From: Ophiodon elongatus
Lineage: Eukaryota > Chordata > Actinopteri > Perciformes > Hexagrammidae
Assembly (NCBI GenBank): GCA_016806645.1
Contig: JACSYO010000437.1
Coordinates: 1 to 64,000 of the forward strand
Length of the DNA: 64,000 bases
Direction of reading: 5' to 3'
A program made the position numbers and the translations under genes. Positions 58,419 through 64,000 of the stretch are shown piece by piece. The notes under the pieces were generated by a model. That model made no database searches, was not told where the DNA came from, and saw only the letters and a program-made list of their open reading frames with translations. Numbering within the stretch: position 1 is the first letter of the stretch; the number at the start of each line of letters is the position of its first letter.

Positions 58419-58741
58419 TGGGGGTGCTGCGGCCCACCCTGACCGTCCTCCCCCCCTCCAGAGAGGAGCTGCAGCAGGGCACAGCCACACTGGTGTGTCT
58501 GGCCAGCGGGGGCTTCCCCTCAGCCTGGAGTCTGGGCTGGAAGGTGGGGGGCAGCAGCAGCTCCTCGGGGGTGTCACACAGCCTGGAGGTCCTGGGGAGG
58601 GACGGCCGCTACAGCTGGAGCAGCACCCTGAGCCTCCCTGCAGACCAGTGGAGGAAGGCGGGCTCAGTGAGCTGTGAGGCCAGTCTGAATGGACAGAGCC
58701 CTGTCACTCAAACCCTGGACCCTGACCGCTGCTCAGAGTAG
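58419..58741 (+). CDS. Ig light-chain constant exon C1-type, unit C
   Basis: Complete CL domain, same protein as unit A (LTVLPPSREELQQ, LGWKVGG, ending RCSE). AATAAA at 58,959-58,964. Confidence 0.95.
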
Positions 58742-59098
58742 AGCTTCAGCAGCACTTCCTGTGTGGAAATGATGCTGCTTCTTTGATGGAGATCTGGATG
58801 AAGCCACAGATCTCCTCTGTTTCACAGCTCTCTACTCAGTGTTTTAGTGTGTTGCCTTCTAATACTGATCCTCTGCATATTCTTCTTAATAATCATTGCT
58901 TTTCAAATTAAATTGAATTATAGATTTGTTTTCACTCAAAGATGAACATTTAACTATGAATAAAACTGTAGATTATAATGATTCAGTGTCTTTGTATTTA
59001 TTTTATAACATATTCTCACTTTGAAAAATACCTTAATGATCATTTCAGTAACCTGATTTACCTGATAGGAGAGAATAATGAATATCAGTCTAAAACTG

Positions 59099-59176
<78 letters not shown>
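59099..59176. repeat. (TA)n microsatellite beside V2c
   Basis: About 39 TA units, broken by two CA steps. The homologous site next to V2b (about 53,002) has far fewer units and V2a has none. Confidence 0.9.
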
Positions 59177-59322
59177 CGTTGTTTGCAGTTTTATAAGATT
59201 CATTGTGTTTCTGCTTGATGACTCTTGTGTTGTGTTCACTGAACCAGTGATCCTCATCACAGTCTCTCCACCAACCCTTTGCACCTGCAGCAGGCCGTTT
59301 TCACTTCTATCAAACTGAAGGA

Positions 59323-59350
59323 GGTTTTTGTACGGCTCTAAATCACTGTG
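59323..59350 (-). other. 12-spacer recombination signal of V2c
   Basis: CACAGTG (59,350-59,344), 12-base spacer, ACAAAAACC (59,331-59,323) on the minus strand. Confidence 0.95.
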
Positions 59351-59857
59351 TGAACACTCCACCACCATGGTTGCCCAGACAGTAATAATCTCCAGCATCT
59401 TCAGCCTGAACACCACTGACGGTTAAAGTGTAGTCAGAACCAGATCTCCTGCCACTGAATCGAGACGGAGTTCCAGAGAAGAGAGTTGATGCTTTGTAAA
59501 TGAGAAGTTTGGGAGCCTGTCCAGGTTTCTGAAGGTACCAACTGAGATCAGCACCAATATCTGAACTCCCTGTGGCGCTGATGGTCACAGTCCCTCCAAG
59601 ACTGACAGACTTGGATTTGTCAGTCTGAGTCAGAAATTTGTTTGCAGAAGTCTCTGAAATATAAAATTAAATAAAATTTTTAGAATCGGTAGTTAAGATT
59701 AACATGAATACGACAGATTACATTCATATTTGAGGCAAAAGGCAAGGAAAGTTATATCTATACCAAATATAAACTTTTGACAATTTCACACTTTTCAAAA
59801 TCTCTCACCCTGACTCAGAAAACCCAACACGACAAGCAGAGTTATTGGCAACTTCAT
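59351..59857 (-). CDS. Ig light-chain V segment V2c (no first Cys)
   Basis: Leader exon 59,857-59,809, V exon 59,653-59,351. TVTISATGSS framework without the first cysteine; CDR2 IYKASTLFSG; RRSGSDY where the others have RSSGSDY; CDR3 end CLGNHGGGVF. Octamer variant ATGCAAAA at 59,953-59,960. Confidence 0.9.
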
Positions 59858-61677
59858 CCTGATGCAGTTTTCAGTGTGAGTGCATGAAAAATGTTCAGAC
59901 TTTCTGTGACACGAGAACTTAAAACTGTGAGGAGCAGTGATGCGTTGAAATAATGCAAAATACTTTTAAGAAGGCAAACACACAGTTGTTCCTTGTGAAA
60001 CTGAAAGGGAGAGATGAGGTGGAGTAAGTGGAGGCTCCATCTGCATGTGGACTGATTAATAACATGAAGAAACGTTTGACTCTCTGCTCCTCGTCTCCTG
60101 TTTCTGTCTTTGCAAACTGTCCCAAAGGCCTTTGTGCTCATTAAGAGATGCAGGCTCCCTTCTGCTGGATGTCCAGGTTCACATCAACTACAGATTGACA
60201 TGAGAGTGATTTGGTATTCGGTCCTAAACCCTTCTCATAATCATGGATGCCAATCTATTAATCGAGATGCTTCAGCTGTGACACTGACGGACTCAGGGGG
60301 TAATATCATGTTTGAAAATAAACGGAGCAAAAGTGTCCTCTGGATACCCCTACGGTAGATAAAATATGATAAAGTGCCCCTTAGGGTTCCCTTCCAGTGG
60401 AGAAAATGCAATAAAGTGCCATATCGGGAACAAATTAAGATTTATATTTTAATTTGAGCCAATCCAACTTTACTATGAAGGGTTTTAAATGGATTATCTT
60501 TATGGTTTAAGGTTTTTAAGGGCTAACAATCCCTTAAAGAGTGTTTAATTTTCAATCAAATTCTGGGCTTCACCCCAAAGTTGTGTTTATGGATTAATAA
60601 ATAATATTACTTTGCTTTTTCTCAAAAAGATCTCTGAACATTTTTTATTTCATCAAATGTTCGCTAAACACTCTGAGAGCATTTGTCCAGTTCTGACTGA
60701 TTTCCTCCTCTTAGAAAATGTATGAATAGTCTTTATGAAACAGACTGATTAGTTTCAGTTTGTTTTGCTCATTCAAGACAGTCTTTTCACAATAAGAGAA
60801 ACCTTTATGAAACATTCCTCTGAGGGTTGATAGAAAGAAAAGACAATACAGTCCAGGAGGGATTTAAACCAACAACCTTCAGACTGTAAAATTCCTTCTC
60901 AATCAGCTGAGCTCTCAGAAATGTATAATATGTACTTACTGCACACAGAATAATTACAATCATATATAATGTCAGTGTGAATCCGTTTCTGTAAACTTTG
61001 TTTCTCTGCAAGTTGATGAAGATGAAGTTGCTACAGCTTCAGTCTGATCTTCTTCCTCTGTCTGGTTCTTTGGGTTGAGCGGTGCTGGAAATGGTTCAGA
61101 GGTTAAGGACACTGACTGGGGATGTCGGGACGTGGAAACGTGGGATTGAACTTCGACTCAGGCAATCTGAGGTAAGTCACTCAGGATGTGTGTATGCGTC
61201 ATCATCTGCATGCTTTCACTGTAAATTGGCACATTTTAAGGGATGACAATCCTTAAAGGTAAAAACTTCCTAAAACGTACAAAATAATATTCCAGGTCAG
61301 GCTATGGTTTGGGACAGAGACACAAGAACAGCCAGTAGTTTGTCTCAACACGAAGGCTTCAGAGTCAAAAGAAAAATAGTTTTTGACCCATAAATTCGAA
61401 AAAAGGTGTGATTGTCTTCGGGGTAGCTGTCTGACAGAACCAAGGTCAGGGTGATAATGCAGCAACACAAACTGAGGAACAAGAAGTCCCTGCTGCAATC
61501 GGAAAATTGTGAAAATAATACTTTGAGGTGAGAAGCAGAGATCACGATAATGTTTGTGCTTGGTGAGGTTACTGTCAGCTCTGTGCTCACTGGTCTGTGT
61601 CAGAGTCTCTTCCTCTTCAGCAGCTGCAGTCGGTTCCTGCTGTTACAGCTCAGAGTCTCTGCAGTCTGACTGAGGGA
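59858..61677 (-). other. Ig flank between V2c and V1c, no gene
   Basis: Copy of 48,316-50,135, ending in the shared V 3' flank (about 61,560-61,677). tRNA-like stretches at about 60,857-60,919 and 61,085-61,165. No gene. Confidence 0.75.
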
Positions 61678-61705
61678 GGTTTTTGTACGACGACAAATCA
61701 CTGTG
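61678..61705 (-). other. 12-spacer recombination signal of V1c
   Basis: CACAGTG (61,705-61,699), 12-base spacer, ACAAAAACC (61,686-61,678) on the minus strand. Confidence 0.95.
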
Positions 61706-62209
61706 TGAACACTGCAGCACTGTTTATTAAATAAACTCCCATACAGTAGTAGTCTCCTGCATCCTCTGCCTGGACTCCACTGATCGTCAGAGTGAATTCA
61801 GGCTCAGATCCACTGCTGCTGAAACGACTGGGAGTACCAGATTCACGGCTACTTATTTTGTAAAACAGCAGTTTGGGAGGCTGTCCAGGTTTCTGCAGGT
61901 ACCAACTGAGATCATCATCAACACCTGTACTGGCTGTACAGCTCAGAGAAACCCTCTCTCCCACACCAGCAGACTTTGATACAGGAGACTGAGTCACAGA
62001 TGGATTGCCCGTCGATCCTACAAGAGAATAAAACATTTCCACTGTTTGTGATATATTATATGAAGAAAAGTTCAAACGCAAAACCCTAACTTACTCTGTC
62101 CATGTAACAGTTGGTTAGTGCAGTAGCTACAGAGTAAAATAAATCAAATCAATGCCTCACCCTGAATGTAGACTGTCAGTATCAGCAGGGAAACCAGCAA
62201 CATCTTCAT
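61706..62209 (-). CDS. Ig light-chain V segment V1c
   Basis: Leader exon 62,209-62,161, V exon 62,017-61,706. V1 family with both cysteines and CDR3 end CMGVYLINSAAVF as in V1a. Its leader intron shares bases with the left V1 (GAACTTTTCTTCATATAATA type) that V1a and V1b lack. Confidence 0.93.
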
Positions 62210-63600
62210 TATGGATGTGTTTGTGTGAGTGTGATAGAATAAAATAATGTGACGAGGCACAAGACTTGGCGCCTTAAAAACGGCTGATGTGCAGGGAAGC
62301 ACAACAGATATGTAAATAATAATGTCTGTGGGTGAACACACATGTGCCCGAGTGTCGTCTTCTGCTACATAAAGATGAATACCGCCCTCTTTTGTCAGAA
62401 TAGGAGAATGTAAACTAAAGGGAGTCATTCATATCACGGATGGAGCTTATGAGCCCCTGAACACAGACGTGTAAAAGACCCCATCTCTCTTTTTAGGGGC
62501 AAAATTCTTTGACTCTTTGTAGTGGTTTTGTATGACTTTGTGGTTTTTCTTTTCTCTCAGAAGTCGTTTTGTGTCTTTTCGTAACATTTTGCGTCTGTCT
62601 GTCATTTAACAAACGTGTGGTTGTTGTTTTGTGTCACTTTCTACTTGTTTGAGTCTCTTCTGTGTCTCTTTTTCATGGATTTTTCATCTCATTAAATATG
62701 TTTGATTGACTCTCCAACCAGAAATGTAAAGGTCACTTCAAACAGAAGATCAGATCCCTGAGCCTGGTAGGCCCGTTCAGTGATCCAGACACAAGCCTTA
62801 GGTCCACCTTTAATAATAATTTACATACTGTATGGATGATATTCAACGCCAGAAGTTGTTGGTTTCATGATTAACAACAACACAATCATTTTAAACTCTT
62901 CCATCACTCATATTAAACGTATAACTGGAATGTGATTTCTGGTCAAAAGCCACATAACGGTGTTTTCCAGCCTGTTAATAGTATTTGCAAGTACTCTGTA
63001 TGCGTGTCAACCTGTTGAGTACCATACGAGTGGGTTTCACATCATCATGCATCTGTTTAAGGCAGTAAATGTTATTAAATGCTTTCCAGAGATTGGAAAG
63101 AGAACTGGAAAATGAGGTAACCCCCCCCCCCCCCATCTCATTTAGTACTCATAGCAGGTTAAAACATAATTTCCAAACACTGCTTGACTCGGGTCTGACT
63201 TGATTGTCTCAGGCTGATCAATACATTTTATGGTTTGGAGTCCATAATTCATTGAGTAAATATTAATTTCATTATTTGTTTTTTTGGAATGAACTCAAAA
63301 TACATATTAATACAAGAAGGGAAATAATTCATGTTCTTTATCAAGATGAAAAAAGCATGGGAATAATGGATTTTTTTAATATGTGATAGAGCAACAGTAT
63401 ATATAAGCAGAATATGAAGTGGTGTTATTAGATTTAAGAGAATATTTTAATTGATGTATTAGTGTGAACATGTAGTGTGTGCTTGGTGAGGTTACTGTCA
63501 GCTCTGTGCTCACTGGTCTGTGTCAGAGTCTCTTCCTCTTCAGCAGCTGCAGTCGGTTCCTGCTGTTACAGCTCAGAGTCTCTGCAGTCTGACTGAGGGA
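62210..63600 (-). other. V1 upstream block (copy c), no gene
   Basis: Third right-hand copy of the block at 43,371-44,764; octamer variant at 62,310-62,317 and C tract at about 63,120-63,134. It ends in the shared V3 3' flank. No gene. Confidence 0.75.
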
Positions 63601-63628
63601 GGTTTTTGTACGACGACAAATCACTGTG
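63601..63628 (-). other. 12-spacer recombination signal of V3d
   Basis: CACAGTG (63,628-63,622), 12-base spacer, ACAAAAACC (63,609-63,601) on the minus strand. Confidence 0.95.
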
Positions 63629-63955
63629 TGAACACTGCAGCACTGTTTATTTCATGATAACTCTGACAGTAATAAACTGCTGCGTCTTCAGCCTGAGCTC
63701 CACTGATGGTCAAAGTGAAGTCAGAGCTGCTTCCACTGCCACTAAACCGAGCTGGTGTTCCTGATTCACGTGTGCTCCCATATTTTATGAGGAGCTTTGG
63801 TGCCTGTCCAGATTTCTGTTGATACCAGCACATAGCCCAATCTCCATCACTATATGTGTAAACAGGTTTACTAATCTTACAGGTGAGAGTGACAGTGGAT
63901 CCTGGAGTAGATGTCACTACTGGAGGCTGAGTCACAGTCACCTGACCGCTGCATC
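63629..63955 (-). CDS. Ig light-chain V segment V3d (leader outside window)
   Basis: V exon 63,955-63,629 only; by analogy the leader exon should lie about 90 bases further out, beyond the window. CDR1 VYTYSDGDWAMC is that of left V3 copy 1, but framework 2 is WYQQKSGQ instead of WYQHESGQ. CDR3 end CQSYHEINSAAVF. Open frame and signal intact. Confidence 0.92.
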
Positions 63956-64000
63956 CTGCAGACAAAAACAAATCATTCATTTATCAGCAGAAATAAATGA

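Noticed and set aside
1..64000. CRISPR arrays, bacterial operons or prophage
   Set aside because: Gene structure, introns and repeats are vertebrate; no spaced short repeats of CRISPR type.

Overview
This is a eukaryotic, almost certainly teleost fish (probably percomorph) genomic window. The evidence is intron-split genes, fish-type dispersed repeats (a 5'-truncated L2-like LINE, Tc1-like debris, SINE-like and MITE elements) and immunoglobulin light-chain (IgL) genes built the way bony fish build them: many small V-J-C cassettes with every V segment on the strand opposite to its J-C.

Layout. (1) About 1-13.4 kb is an IgL cluster with V segments on the + strand and J-C on the - strand. It holds V1 (2.5-3.0 kb), V2 (4.6-5.1 kb), J1-C1 (6.9 and 5.7-6.1 kb), V3 (7.6-8.1 kb), a second, divergent J2-C2 (10.0 and 8.8-9.1 kb), another V3 (10.7-11.2 kb), a chimeric V pseudogene (11.9-12.4 kb) and a decayed J-C intron remnant (about 13.0-13.3 kb). 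(2) 14.9-24.8 kb is an 11-exon glutamate-transporter gene of the EAAT5 type (slc1a7-like, + strand, 560 aa). (3) 25.6-35.7 kb is elavl1 (HuR; - strand, three RRMs, long U-rich 3' UTR), convergent with slc1a7. (4) 38.7-41.5 kb is a tetraspanin (- strand, TSPAN3-like). (5) 42.7-64 kb is a second IgL cluster in mirror orientation (V on -, J-C on +). It has three near-identical J-C pairs and ten V segments in the order V1-V3-(J-C)-V2, V3-(J-C)-V2, V1-V3-(J-C)-V2, V1-V3. The last V3 is cut by the window end.

How it works together. V segments carry 12-bp-spacer recombination signals and J segments 23-bp-spacer signals, as in kappa-type loci. Because each V and J-C are in opposite orientation, whether V lies 5' or 3' of J-C, all joins within a cluster must be inversional. 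Three V families (called V1, V2 and V3 here) recur. V2 has lost the first canonical disulfide cysteine in all four copies. All five J-C introns contain a GGAAGTGAAA element (PU.1/IRF4 composite consensus) beside a CAGATG E-box, a good candidate light-chain enhancer core. The two IgL clusters are long inverted repeats around the slc1a7-elavl1-tetraspanin block, so the block could be inverted by recombination between the arms. Splice sites and motifs were read by eye; family names for repeats and the IgL isotype names are from memory and not confirmed by any search.
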